Positions 9,643 through 18,603 of a stretch of DNA of 64,000 bases are shown piece after piece; the first letter of the stretch is position 1, and the number at the start of each line of letters is the position of its first letter. The notes under the pieces are model-generated. The model saw only the letters and a list, made by a program, of their open reading frames with translations, made no database searches and was not told the origin of the DNA. Both the position numbers and the translations under genes were made by a program. This DNA is from Brumimicrobium sp041655765 (GTDB lineage: Bacteria; Bacteroidota; Bacteroidia; Flavobacteriales_D; Crocinitomicaceae), in NCBI GenBank assembly GCA_041655765.1, contig JBBAEU010000010.1, forward strand, positions 36,863 through 100,862. The letters run 5' to 3'.

Positions 9643-10671
9643 TTAGATAAAATCAAATCCTGTGATGTAAGTTGGTTTGTTTTGTAAGTTTAGCAAAAAT
9701 GTTTTTTTAGTTTTTACAACCAAATCCACTTCTCTAACGCCACTGACTTTATGCAATAAACCCCAAGGAACTTTATCTTGAACTTGTTTATAAATACCCT
9801 CGTTTTTATCAACCCACCAAATTAAAGAGTTTGTATTCTCTTCGTGTAAAATCCCTTCAAATAGCCGTTGTAAAACAGCAGCATCTTTGTGTTTGCACCA
9901 AACGGAATCCACAACAGAAAAAACATGTTTTTGTGGTTTCACAATTTTTCTTAAAAAAGGTATATAAGGAACAACTTTTATTAGAACACCACCAAATTTC
10001 CCTGGCAATCGTTCCATTTTCCACTCTTCTTTAAAAACTTTGGCAAAAGCAACAATTTCACCACTTTCTTTATAGACATAGAAAGGTTCATCATTGAAAG
10101 TATGGTGCGAAAAATAAAAAGATTTGTCTTTGTTCTCTTTTTCTACTTTTTCACGAATGAAAGAATTAATTTTAGATTTCGATACATTTTTTTGGTTTTT
10201 TGGTTTTATCCTACTAAAAGTTTGCGTAGCAATTTTGGAAATGGATTTGAATCCGAAAGATTGACTGATCCATAGTGATCGCTCATTTTTTGGATCGATA
10301 TAAGCGTAAAGTGTTTCTACTTCTGGTTGATTTAAAACATCATCAAAAAAGTCTTTAATCGTTTGTTTAAGTATTGAGTTTTTCCCCTTTGAACGAGAAG
10401 ACTTTATCGAGCTTTGTAAACCAACTTCAAAAGCAAAATAACGCAAATACCAGTTTTTGGGTCGTCTGCAAAGCGTTATATTTCCCAAAACATTTTCGTT
10501 TCTTTCTAAATTCAGATAAATTGGTTTATACAGTTGCTGAATCCTTTTATCGACCATTTGATGTTGGTAACGCGTTCCATTAGAACCCAAAACCACAGAT
10601 TTTATAAGTTTTAATGCATTTGGTGTCAATGCTTCACGAATAATAAAAGGTTTCGAAATTTTAAAACTCAT
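9643..10671 (-). CDS. GNAT-like protein with two acyltransferase-like halves
   Basis: A 342-residue cytoplasmic protein. The first half (about residues 8-165) has the look of a GNAT N-acetyltransferase fold, ending in a typical NERSLWISQSFGFKSI segment that resembles the acetyl-CoA-side helix and strand of GNAT enzymes. The second half (about 185-342) has a similar beta/alpha pattern but weaker motifs. The start is the ATG at 10671 (MSFKISKP), preceded by GGAGAAAAT, one of the few purine-rich ribosome-binding-like sequences here; the frame extends six codons further to a TTG. The substrate is unknown. The GNAT call is by pattern only. Confidence 0.55.
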   Translation of the reverse strand: MSFKISKPFIIREALTPNALKLIKSVVLGSNGTRYQHQMVDKRIQQLYKPIYLNLERNENVLGNITLCRRPKNWYLRYFAFEVGLQSSIKSSRSKGKNSILKQTIKDFFDDVLNQPEVETLYAYIDPKNERSLWISQSFGFKSISKIATQTFSRIKPKNQKNVSKSKINSFIREKVEKENKDKSFYFSHHTFNDEPFYVYKESGEIVAFAKVFKEEWKMERLPGKFGGVLIKVVPYIPFLRKIVKPQKHVFSVVDSVWCKHKDAAVLQRLFEGILHEENTNSLIWWVDKNEGIYKQVQDKVPWGLLHKVSGVREVDLVVKTKKTFLLNLQNKPTYITGFDFI

Positions 10672-10768
10672 ATTTTCTCCAATTATCAATTTTACTCAAA
10701 GATAAGTGATTAAAATTATGTTTTTCGTACTTTCTGATAAAAACACTTGATTAAAAACTAAATACTGC

Positions 10769-10776
10769 TATATTTG
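10769..10776 (+). promoter_or_regulatory. Bacteroidota -7 box (TATATTTG) for the DksA-like gene
   Basis: An exact TAnnTTTG match, 60 bp before the ATG at 10837, giving a predicted leader of about 50 nt. Confidence 0.55.
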
Positions 10777-10836
10777 TTATCACTCAAATTGAAAACAATT
10801 ATTTAAAGATATAAATTCACTTAAATTCTATCAATT

Positions 10837-11223
10837 ATGGCAAATAAAAAAGGAAAAACGAGATATTCAGACGAAGAATTAGAAGAGTTTAAAGAAATTA
10901 TTAATAAAAAATTAGAAGAAACTCAAGAAGATTTAAGAATTTTACAAAATTCTTTATCGCTTAGTGATAACAACGGTACAGACGATACAGGTCGTTCCTT
11001 CAACATGATGGAAGACGGATCTGAAACGCTTTCTAGAGAAGAAAACGCACAATTGGCTCGCCGATTAGAAAAGTTTGCTGAAAGTTTACAAAACGCTTTG
11101 GTGCGTATTGAAAACAAAACTTACGGGATTTGTAGGGTTACAGGTAAACTTATCAATAAGGAGCGATTAAAGTTGGTTCCTCACGCTACTTTGAGTATTG
11201 AGGCTAAAAACATGCAGGACTAA
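10837..11223 (+). CDS. TraR/DksA-family protein with degenerate zinc finger
   Basis: A 128-residue protein of the DksA/TraR family, whose members bind the secondary channel of RNA polymerase. An N-terminal helical hairpin (about residues 9-100) is followed by the zinc-finger region, here YGICRVTGKLINKERL, with only one Cys where classical DksA has four. This loss is, to my knowledge, usual in Bacteroidota members. It is followed after 18 bp by lspA on the same strand, a pairing often seen in this phylum. Regulation by ppGpp cannot be judged from the sequence. Confidence 0.88.
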   Translation: MANKKGKTRYSDEELEEFKEIINKKLEETQEDLRILQNSLSLSDNNGTDDTGRSFNMMEDGSETLSREENAQLARRLEKFAESLQNALVRIENKTYGICRVTGKLINKERLKLVPHATLSIEAKNMQD

Positions 11224-11241
11224 CTAGAACAGAAATTCATT

Positions 11242-11910
11242 TTGAAAAAGAGATATTTTATTACCTTTGGAGTTGTAATTTTTATACTCCTTCTTGACCA
11301 AATTGTTAAAATTTGGATAAAAACAACTTTCGATTATACCGACCCAAGCGTTCCTTTGATTGGAAACTGGTTGCAATTAAACTATGTTGAAAATCAAGGA
11401 ATGGCTTTTGGAGCACAGTTGGGTGGCGGAATGTGGGGTAAATTAGCACTTTCACTTTTTAGGATTGTTGCCATTGCTCTTATACTTACCTATATTCTAA
11501 AAGAAATAAAGAAAAAAGAGATCAAACTTGAGTTTATGATTGTTGCAGGGCTGGTTTTAGCTGGTGCTGCAGGAAACTTGTTTGACTCTATGTTTTACGA
11601 TTTTATTTTTGCGGATTATTTTGACCCTTGTATTTCATACAACCAAGTCCAAAATTCAGGAATATGGGCAGAGTGTACATGGTTTGGATATACAGAACAA
11701 GTAGAAATTAGGCATCGAGGGTTTCTCTTTGGAAATGTAGTTGATATGTTTCAATTCAATGTAAGTTGGCCTGAAAAAACGCCGTGGGTTGGAGGACAAC
11801 AAGTTTTCCCAGCAATTTGGAATATCGCCGATGCAGCTATTTCTGTAGGGTTTATTACTATTATTCTCAGACAAAAAGTTTATTTTCCAAAAACAAATAA
11901 AAAAAACTAA
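11242..11910 (+). CDS. lspA: Lipoprotein signal peptidase (signal peptidase II)
   Basis: An inner-membrane aspartic peptidase that cleaves lipoprotein signal peptides before the lipidated Cys. It is 222 residues, longer than the proteobacterial enzyme (about 165) because of an insert at about residues 115-155, as is usual in Bacteroidota. The catalytic Asp motifs are visible as GAAGNLFDS (about 110) and NIADAAISVG (about 195), with four hydrophobic segments. The start is a TTG at 11242: no in-frame ATG occurs before the first membrane helix, and MKKRYFITFG is a plausible N-terminus. It follows the DksA-like gene and overlaps the end of the convergent uridine kinase gene by 4 bp. Many predicted lipoproteins in the window are its expected substrates. 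Confidence 0.95.
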   Translation: MKKRYFITFGVVIFILLLDQIVKIWIKTTFDYTDPSVPLIGNWLQLNYVENQGMAFGAQLGGGMWGKLALSLFRIVAIALILTYILKEIKKKEIKLEFMIVAGLVLAGAAGNLFDSMFYDFIFADYFDPCISYNQVQNSGIWAECTWFGYTEQVEIRHRGFLFGNVVDMFQFNVSWPEKTPWVGGQQVFPAIWNIADAAISVGFITIILRQKVYFPKTNKKN

Positions 11911-12518
11911 CCAATTTGTAAGGTTTTGTCCAGCTCTTTTGTTAATCGGATAAAATCCGCTTCATACCGACTATCATTATGGTAAATAAAGTCTGCTGTT
12001 TTCTTATACGGTAAAAGATACTTATCGTAACATGGAACAACGTGGTTTTCCCATTGATATAATATCTCCTTGCGAGAATAACCTCTTGTATCTTGATCAC
12101 GATAAATGCGTCGGTCTAACTGTATTTTTGGGTCAACATCTACAAAAATACTAAAGTCAATTAGTTTCAAAACCTCTCTGTATTCAAATACAAAAAGTCC
12201 TTCAACAATCAACAACTCTGATGGTTCTATGGTAATTAATCGTTGTATTCCATCACCCACATTAAACTGATACTCAATAATTTCTATTGTGTTCCCTTGA
12301 ATTAATGTCCGCAAGTCGTTTACCAGTTGCTCCCTATTAAGTGCGGTAGGCAAATCAAAATTTACAACTCTATTTTCATCCACTGTTTGTTCTTCATACG
12401 GAAGATAATAATTGTCCATAGAAAAAACAGAGGGCTTTAAATAACTATAATGCTCAGCCAATCGATTAAGTAACGTTGTTTTTCCTGACCCACTACCTCC
12501 ACAAATACCAATTACCAT
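11907..12518 (-). CDS. udk: Uridine kinase-like P-loop kinase
   Basis: A 203-residue phosphoribulokinase/uridine kinase family enzyme that would phosphorylate uridine or cytidine in pyrimidine salvage. The Walker A motif GGSGSGKTT is at residues 7-15. The FSMDNYY segment near residue 35 is the usual substrate-side Asp motif, and a lid region follows with IYRDQDTRGYS near 140. The length fits uridine kinases. It converges on lspA with a 4-bp overlap, and the next minus-strand gene upstream ends 2 bp away, so the two are probably co-transcribed. The exact nucleoside preference is inferred from the family. Confidence 0.85.
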   Translation of the reverse strand: MVIGICGGSGSGKTTLLNRLAEHYSYLKPSVFSMDNYYLPYEEQTVDENRVVNFDLPTALNREQLVNDLRTLIQGNTIEIIEYQFNVGDGIQRLITIEPSELLIVEGLFVFEYREVLKLIDFSIFVDVDPKIQLDRRIYRDQDTRGYSRKEILYQWENHVVPCYDKYLLPYKKTADFIYHNDSRYEADFIRLTKELDKTLQIG

Positions 12519-12520
12519 TT

Positions 12521-13783
12521 TTATAACTTTTTGAATACGATTTGATCTGATTTTTGTAATTCTGAAATTTCTATGTAATACGGAATATCATTAATTAAAT
12601 GGATAAATCTTTTGGAGATATTATCAACCCCAACAAGTAAAGAGCTTGGGTTATTTCTAATTTGGCTCCAATCAATTGCATTTAATTTAATTTCTTTTAC
12701 TCCATTTTTATCAATTTGATAGGAATATTGTTCACCATTTAAATTTCCTACAACAACCATTTTATTTCCATAATTCATTGTTGTCAATTGTGGCTTATCA
12801 AATTTTTGCCTTTTAGATGGTGCTTTTCGATTACAATCTGTTAACAATGAAAAATCTCCTTTCTCGTCTTTACCATAAATCTTTAAACACAGCGTTCCTT
12901 CTTCAAATGCAGCGTAATAAGCTTCTCCTTGAAAATAAAATCCATAACCATTTGCAGTATTGGTAAAATTTTTAATCTCCTTATTCAGGTAATAGCGTCC
13001 ATCTAAATCTAATGAATACACAGATGATGGAATGGGCTGAATGTCGATTGGACGAATTGAGTTATATCCTAAAACTTTTGCTTTTGTAGAAAAAGTAAAA
13101 AACTCAGTATCTTTAAATGCTTTTTCTCGTTTGTATCTTGAAAAACTGATGGTTTCATCATCTGCGCCAGCGAAAATAAACTCAAATTGTTCCCCTTCAT
13201 TCATCAAATCCACCTCACTTGCTGGTCCAAGACAACTGTAAACGCGATTATTGTGATGGGTGATTGAAATAAATATATTTTCAATAATTCCTCTTTCAAT
13301 TACAGGAAGCTGAAAATAGAAAACAAGGGCTTTTGGAGTGTTTACAATGTCTTTTAATATCAGTTCGTTGGGTGTTTGATAACCATGCCTTCGAATGATG
13401 CTCAACACATCAAAGTTTGTCGGTATCACATTTCCTGTTAATCCAACTTGGTTATATCTAAATTGATTATTATGTGGTGTCAAATCATCTATAAAATAGA
13501 TGTAGTTTGATGTCCTTGAAACTATAAGGTGTGTTTTTTTATTCTTTGGATATACCGAACGATTCCAACTTATTTCTCCTTCATAATTGATTAAATGAAA
13601 ATTAATCTCTTGTGAACGACCTGATGGGTCAACCCCAAAAATAAGTGTTCCATGCCCTGGCCATTCCGTCACTTGATTAAAAGGAAAAACACCTGGCTTT
13701 ATTTCAATTTGCGCAAATGTAAAAAACACAAAAAACAGTGTTAAAGAAGTGGCGAGAGATTTTAGTGCATTGGTTTGAAGCAT
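12521..13783 (-). CDS. Exported protein of unknown function
   Basis: A 420-residue protein with a signal peptide (about residues 1-24, ending FTFAQ). The rest is rich in beta strands and aromatic residues, with many short YxF/FxF-type strands spaced as in a propeller or beta-sandwich, but no family motif is recognised. There is no C-terminal T9SS signal and no lipobox, so it is probably periplasmic. It lies 2 bp upstream of the uridine kinase gene and is likely the first gene of that pair. Confidence 0.7.
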   Translation of the reverse strand: MLQTNALKSLATSLTLFFVFFTFAQIEIKPGVFPFNQVTEWPGHGTLIFGVDPSGRSQEINFHLINYEGEISWNRSVYPKNKKTHLIVSRTSNYIYFIDDLTPHNNQFRYNQVGLTGNVIPTNFDVLSIIRRHGYQTPNELILKDIVNTPKALVFYFQLPVIERGIIENIFISITHHNNRVYSCLGPASEVDLMNEGEQFEFIFAGADDETISFSRYKREKAFKDTEFFTFSTKAKVLGYNSIRPIDIQPIPSSVYSLDLDGRYYLNKEIKNFTNTANGYGFYFQGEAYYAAFEEGTLCLKIYGKDEKGDFSLLTDCNRKAPSKRQKFDKPQLTTMNYGNKMVVVGNLNGEQYSYQIDKNGVKEIKLNAIDWSQIRNNPSSLLVGVDNISKRFIHLINDIPYYIEISELQKSDQIVFKKL

Positions 13784-13914
13784 AATTTATATTTTTTGGT
13801 TTAAATATAAAAAAAAATAATAAATTTGGTTGTTGTCTTTATCAAATAACCTCCTACCTTTCTTGTACAGAATGCTTTTTTTATTACTTTAGCTTTTTCT
13901 AATAGTTATTTTTT

Positions 13915-14790
13915 ATGAAACTTGTTATAAAAAACCTTAATAAAACGTATAAAAACGGAGTAAAAGCAATTGATGACTTAAGCATTGAAGTTGGTGTTGG
14001 AATGTTTGGACTTTTGGGTCCAAACGGAGCGGGAAAATCTTCCTTAATGCGCACCATTGCAACGCTTCAAAAGCCAGATAGCGGAAGTGTCCATTTTGGT
14101 GATATCAATGTGTTGGAACAACAAACAGAGTTTCGAAAAATATTGGGCTATCTACCACAGGACTTTGGCGTTTATCCAAAGGTTTCAGCGTATGAGCTTT
14201 TGCATTATTTTGCACGCCTCAAAGGAATTACACATTCAAAAGAAAGAAAAGAAATTGTAGATAGTGTTTTAAACGTGACAAACCTATACGGTGTTCGTAA
14301 AAAACATGTTAGTGGATATTCTGGAGGAATGAAACAACGCTTTGGAATTGCTCAGCTCTTGCTAAACAACCCAAAGTTAATTATCGTTGATGAGCCAACA
14401 GCGGGATTAGATCCAGCAGAAAGACATCGTTTTTTAAATGTATTACGAGAAATTGGAAGCAACAACACCGTGATTTTTTCTACCCACATTGTGGATGATG
14501 TTCAGGAACTTTGTCATGAAGTTGCTATTCTAAATGGAGGAAGAATTTTACAAAGAAGCACACCAAAAGAAGCAGAACAGTCGATAGAAGGGAAAATATG
14601 GTCAAAAGAAGTGACCCGTGAAGAAGCGATTGAACTAAATAAATCCCTTAACATTTTGTCTAGCAGTTACACCGAGACAAACAACCTTGTTATACGTGTC
14701 TATTCGGATGATTCGCTTGCTTCTGAAGGTTTTAAACAGGTTAGTCCAAACTTAGAAGACATTTATTTTGTTGCACTTAAAAACAACTAA
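13915..14790 (+). CDS. ABC transporter ATP-binding protein
   Basis: A 291-residue ATPase subunit. Walker A GPNGAGKSS is at about residues 35-43, the Q-loop (GYLPQDFG) near 78, the signature YSGGMKQRFG near 138, Walker B (LIIVDEPTAG) near 158 and the switch His (STHIVDD) near 190. A C-terminal extension of about 70 residues follows the nucleotide-binding core. It is 2 bp upstream of the permease/peptidase fusion gene, so the two clearly form one transporter. The pairing matches a Bacteroidota family of ABC exporters annotated as ABC permease/M1 aminopeptidase systems; the substrate is unknown. Confidence 0.93.
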   Translation: MKLVIKNLNKTYKNGVKAIDDLSIEVGVGMFGLLGPNGAGKSSLMRTIATLQKPDSGSVHFGDINVLEQQTEFRKILGYLPQDFGVYPKVSAYELLHYFARLKGITHSKERKEIVDSVLNVTNLYGVRKKHVSGYSGGMKQRFGIAQLLLNNPKLIIVDEPTAGLDPAERHRFLNVLREIGSNNTVIFSTHIVDDVQELCHEVAILNGGRILQRSTPKEAEQSIEGKIWSKEVTREEAIELNKSLNILSSSYTETNNLVIRVYSDDSLASEGFKQVSPNLEDIYFVALKNN

Positions 14791-14792
14791 TT

Positions 14793-17700
14793 ATGTTTAG
14801 ATCTATCTTTTTGTTTGAGATAAAATATTGGTTAAAAAGTTGGGCGTTTTATATCTATATCGCGTTGTTTTTCCTTATTTCAATGCTCTTAATGATGAGC
14901 TCATTGGGTGTTTTTGACAATGTAAAAGCGACTACATCAACCATGACATACATGAATGCACCAATCACGCTAAACATGTTTGTTGAATCAATGAATCAAC
15001 TCCTCTATTTTCTGTTTCCAGCCATTATTGGTTCGGGGATTTATAGAGATTATAAATACAATGTTCACAACATTCTTTACTCATACCCTTTCACAAAGTC
15101 AAGCTATCTCTTAGGAAAGTTTTTAAGCGGTTTTGTAATCGTTTTTATGATTAGTATTTTTATAGGATTGGGCCTGTTTTTAGCAACCCTTGTTCCTTTT
15201 GCAAACCCACAATTAATTGGTCCTAACACTTTATGGAACTATGCCCAAGTTTATCTAATCAACATCATCCCAAACATGCTTTTTATGGGAATGATTGTCT
15301 TTGTAATTACAACATTAACACGTAGTGTCTATATCGGGTTTATCGCTGTTGTAATTATGATGATAATTCAAGGAGTAATGGGTAGTTTAGCAACAAATGC
15401 AGACAATGAAATATTGGCTATTTTAATTGACCCAACAGGCTTAGAAGCAATTAATTATTACACAAAATACTGGACATTTGTAGAATATAATACAAATGAT
15501 TTACCCCTCGAAAAATGGTTTTTAATCAACCGCGGAATTTGGTTAGGTGTTACTTTCTTGATGCTTTTATTAGTATCAAAATTATTTACTTTTTCTCACG
15601 CTCCTATCAGTTTTGGAAGAAAAGCAAAAGGAGAAAGATTGGTAAAAGAAAATTTTGTTGGATTGTCACAATTCACACTTCCGAAAGTAACTTACAATTT
15701 TGATTTACAAGCACACCTAAAAAACATGTGGAGTTTTATGAAAATCGATTTGAGGTTTATGACTAAAAATGTGGTGTTTTTAATTCTTATTGGCGTTGGA
15801 TTACTCCTGATGATTCTAATGTCCTCACAAGGTGCTTTAATTTATGGAACAAATGTAAAACCAGTAACTAGAATTATGCTCGAAGTGCCTAGTTCTATCA
15901 TGCAATTTTTCATTGTCATAATTACGTTTTTAGGTGCGGGACAAATTGTTCATCGTGGAGAAATATCAAAAATGGGAGGATTAATAGACTCTACTGCTGT
16001 TCCGAATTGGGTACTTTTTACCAGTAAATTCTTCGCTTTAATCATTATTCAAGCAATTTTATTAATGGTTGTTGCTATAGCAGGAATTACGATTCAAGCT
16101 TTTCAAGGGTTTTATCAGTTTGAAATCGGACTCTACCTTAAATCTTTACTTGGAATAAGCTGGGTGTGGTACATCATTTGGGGAGGATTGGCTTTGGCAG
16201 TTCAAACTTTTTTCAAAAATTATTTGTTAGGATTTTTCCTCTTAATTGTGTTTTTCTTCTTCGGAGATCAAATTTCTAACTTCGGTGTTGAACAACCAAT
16301 CTTCTATTTTAACCGCTTGCCAACACCTTATTACTCTGATTTAGATGGATTTGGAAGTGGTTTATTTCGCTATTTTACTTTTGCGTTGTATTGGCTATTA
16401 TTTATCAGTTTCCTTGCAGGATTAACTCTACTGTTTTGGAGAAGAGGTGCTACTTCGAGCATAAAAGAACGTTGCTACATTGCTAAAAGAAGAATAAATG
16501 CTAAAGTATTGATTCCAACAGTTCTAAGTTTTGCCGGTTTTATCGCTTTGGGTTCTTTTTTGTATTATGAAAATAAAATCTTGAACGAATATATCTCACC
16601 AAAACAAGGAGAAGAACAACAGGTAGAATATGAAAAAAAATATAAACAGTATAGTAATTTATTACATCCAAGGGTCGTAGATGTTAAAGTTGACGTTGAT
16701 TTATATCCTGGTAAACTGGATTTTGAGGCGCGGGGTGTGTTTACAATTAAAAATAAACACCCACAATCAATTGATAGTATTATGGTGATGTACGATAATG
16801 ATTTAATCAACACCATTGAAATTAAAGGTGCTCAGCTTTTATCAGAAGATGAGAAAATGGGAGTTCGATTTTATCGCTTTGACAAACCATTGGATTCTGG
16901 TGCAATTTCGGAAATGACGTTTGTAATAAAAAACAAGCCAAATACGCATTTGCGAACCAATTCACCAATTAATCACAACGGAACCTTCCTAAGCAACAGC
17001 TCTTTCCCTATCATGGGATACGCTGATATGTATGAAATTCAAAGTAATCGTGTGCGAAAAAAATACAATCTTCCACCAAAAGAAAGAATGGCGAAGCAGT
17101 CCGACGAAAAAGCATTGCAAAACACATATATCAGTGGTGATTCAGATTGGATTACTTTTGAAGCAACAGTTAGCACATCGAAAGACCAAATTGCGATTGC
17201 CCCTGGATATCTACAAAAAGAATGGGAAGAAGGTAATCGACGATATTTCCATTACAAAATGGACAGAAAAATGCTAAACTTTTATGCCTTTAATTCCGGA
17301 CGGTATGAAGTAGCAAAAGATAAGTGGAATGACATTAATATTGAAGTTTATTATCACAAACCACACCACTATAACATTGACAGAATGATAAAAGGCGTTA
17401 AAAAGGCTTTAGAATATAGCGAAGCTAATTTTAGTCCATACCAGCACAATCAGGTTAGAATAATAGAATTTCCTGTAACAAAAGGAACATTTGCTCAATC
17501 TTTTGCCAATACAATCCCTTTTTCTGAAGGAATCGGATTTATTGCAGATGTTGACGACGAAGATAAAAACGGTGTTGATTACCCTTTCTCAATTACTGTT
17601 CACGAAGTAGCACATCAATGGTGGGCACATCAAGTTATTGGGGCGAACGTTCAAGGTGCAACCATGCTTTCTGAAAGTCTATCAGAATATACTGCACTTA

Positions 17701-18434
17701 AAGTTTTAGAACACGAATATGGAAAACCACAAATGCGTAAATTTTTACAAGATGCATTGGATCAATATTTACAAGCCAGAAGTGGAGAAATAAACGAAGA
17801 ACTTCCTTTGATGTACAATGAAAATCAACAACATATACACTATAACAAAGGTTCTTTGGTTTTCTATGCAATGAGTGATTATTTGGGAGAAAAAATCCTA
17901 AACAATGTGTTAAGCACATACATTCAAAAAGTGGCTTTTCAAGAGCCACCCTACACAACATCTACAGAACTTGTTAACGACATTCGTAAGGCAACCCCAG
18001 ATTCGTTAAAATATTTAATTAAGGATATGTTTGAAACCATTACGCTTTATGATAATTATATCACAAACACAAGTGCAGAAGAAACAAACGACGGAAAGTT
18101 CAAGGTGAACTTTACGACAATTACCTCTAAATATCGAGCAGACGGACGAGGAGAAAGAATTTTTGAAGAAGGAGGAAAAACACTCACTTTTCAAGAGTCA
18201 AAGAACAAGAAAATTCAATCATTACCTTTAGCAGATTATATCGATATAGGCATCTTTACAAAATCAGAGAGTGGAGAAGAGAAGGTTTTATATTTAGAAA
18301 AAGCCAAAATAACTGATATTAAAGGTGTGTTTTCAATTATTGTAAATGAAAAACCAACAGAAGTGGGAATTGACCCATACAATAAGTTGATTGACACACG
18401 TTCTTTTGATAATCGCAAGGCAGTTTCTTTCTAG
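14793..18434 (+). CDS. ABC permease fused to M1-family (gluzincin) peptidase
   Basis: A 1213-residue fusion. Residues 1 to about 590 form two sets of six membrane helices (an ABC-2-like permease duplication). After a last helix (about 575-590) comes a periplasmic M1-type peptidase domain (about 620-1050). The zinc motif HEVAHQWWAHQ is at about 936-946, with the third ligand Glu in the ESLSEYTALK segment near 958. The exopeptidase GxMEN motif of true aminopeptidases is not seen; IPFSEGIGF stands in its place, so N-terminal exopeptidase activity is doubtful. It is coupled to the ATPase gene 2 bp upstream. The role may be to export or process a peptide, but that is inference. Confidence 0.9.
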   Translation: MFRSIFLFEIKYWLKSWAFYIYIALFFLISMLLMMSSLGVFDNVKATTSTMTYMNAPITLNMFVESMNQLLYFLFPAIIGSGIYRDYKYNVHNILYSYPFTKSSYLLGKFLSGFVIVFMISIFIGLGLFLATLVPFANPQLIGPNTLWNYAQVYLINIIPNMLFMGMIVFVITTLTRSVYIGFIAVVIMMIIQGVMGSLATNADNEILAILIDPTGLEAINYYTKYWTFVEYNTNDLPLEKWFLINRGIWLGVTFLMLLLVSKLFTFSHAPISFGRKAKGERLVKENFVGLSQFTLPKVTYNFDLQAHLKNMWSFMKIDLRFMTKNVVFLILIGVGLLLMILMSSQGALIYGTNVKPVTRIMLEVPSSIMQFFIVIITFLGAGQIVHRGEISKMGGLIDSTAVPNWVLFTSKFFALIIIQAILLMVVAIAGITIQAFQGFYQFEIGLYLKSLLGISWVWYIIWGGLALAVQTFFKNYLLGFFLLIVFFFFGDQISNFGVEQPIFYFNRLPTPYYSDLDGFGSGLFRYFTFALYWLLFISFLAGLTLLFWRRGATSSIKERCYIAKRRINAKVLIPTVLSFAGFIALGSFLYYENKILNEYISPKQGEEQQVEYEKKYKQYSNLLHPRVVDVKVDVDLYPGKLDFEARGVFTIKNKHPQSIDSIMVMYDNDLINTIEIKGAQLLSEDEKMGVRFYRFDKPLDSGAISEMTFVIKNKPNTHLRTNSPINHNGTFLSNSSFPIMGYADMYEIQSNRVRKKYNLPPKERMAKQSDEKALQNTYISGDSDWITFEATVSTSKDQIAIAPGYLQKEWEEGNRRYFHYKMDRKMLNFYAFNSGRYEVAKDKWNDINIEVYYHKPHHYNIDRMIKGVKKALEYSEANFSPYQHNQVRIIEFPVTKGTFAQSFANTIPFSEGIGFIADVDDEDKNGVDYPFSITVHEVAHQWWAHQVIGANVQGATMLSESLSEYTALKVLEHEYGKPQMRKFLQDALDQYLQARSGEINEELPLMYNENQQHIHYNKGSLVFYAMSDYLGEKILNNVLSTYIQKVAFQEPPYTTSTELVNDIRKATPDSLKYLIKDMFETITLYDNYITNTSAEETNDGKFKVNFTTITSKYRADGRGERIFEEGGKTLTFQESKNKKIQSLPLADYIDIGIFTKSESGEEKVLYLEKAKITDIKGVFSIIVNEKPTEVGIDPYNKLIDTRSFDNRKAVSF

Positions 18435-18603
18435 TTGATTGGAGTTCGAAGATATGCTTAAAAATTCATGGCAAGCGTATTTGTGTGGGTTATTAAAGCC
18501 AAAACACGTTATTAAAAGTCTTTTGTTTAAAAAAATCACAGAGTTTCCAATAAATAGCCAAAACAATATTGAACTTTGTATGAATCAATTTAAACAATGT
18601 TTT

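Noticed and set aside
18439..18603. A longer N-terminus for the OmpA-family protein
   Set aside because: The 55 residues before the lipoprotein signal are not protein-like, and a lipoprotein signal must be at the N-terminus.
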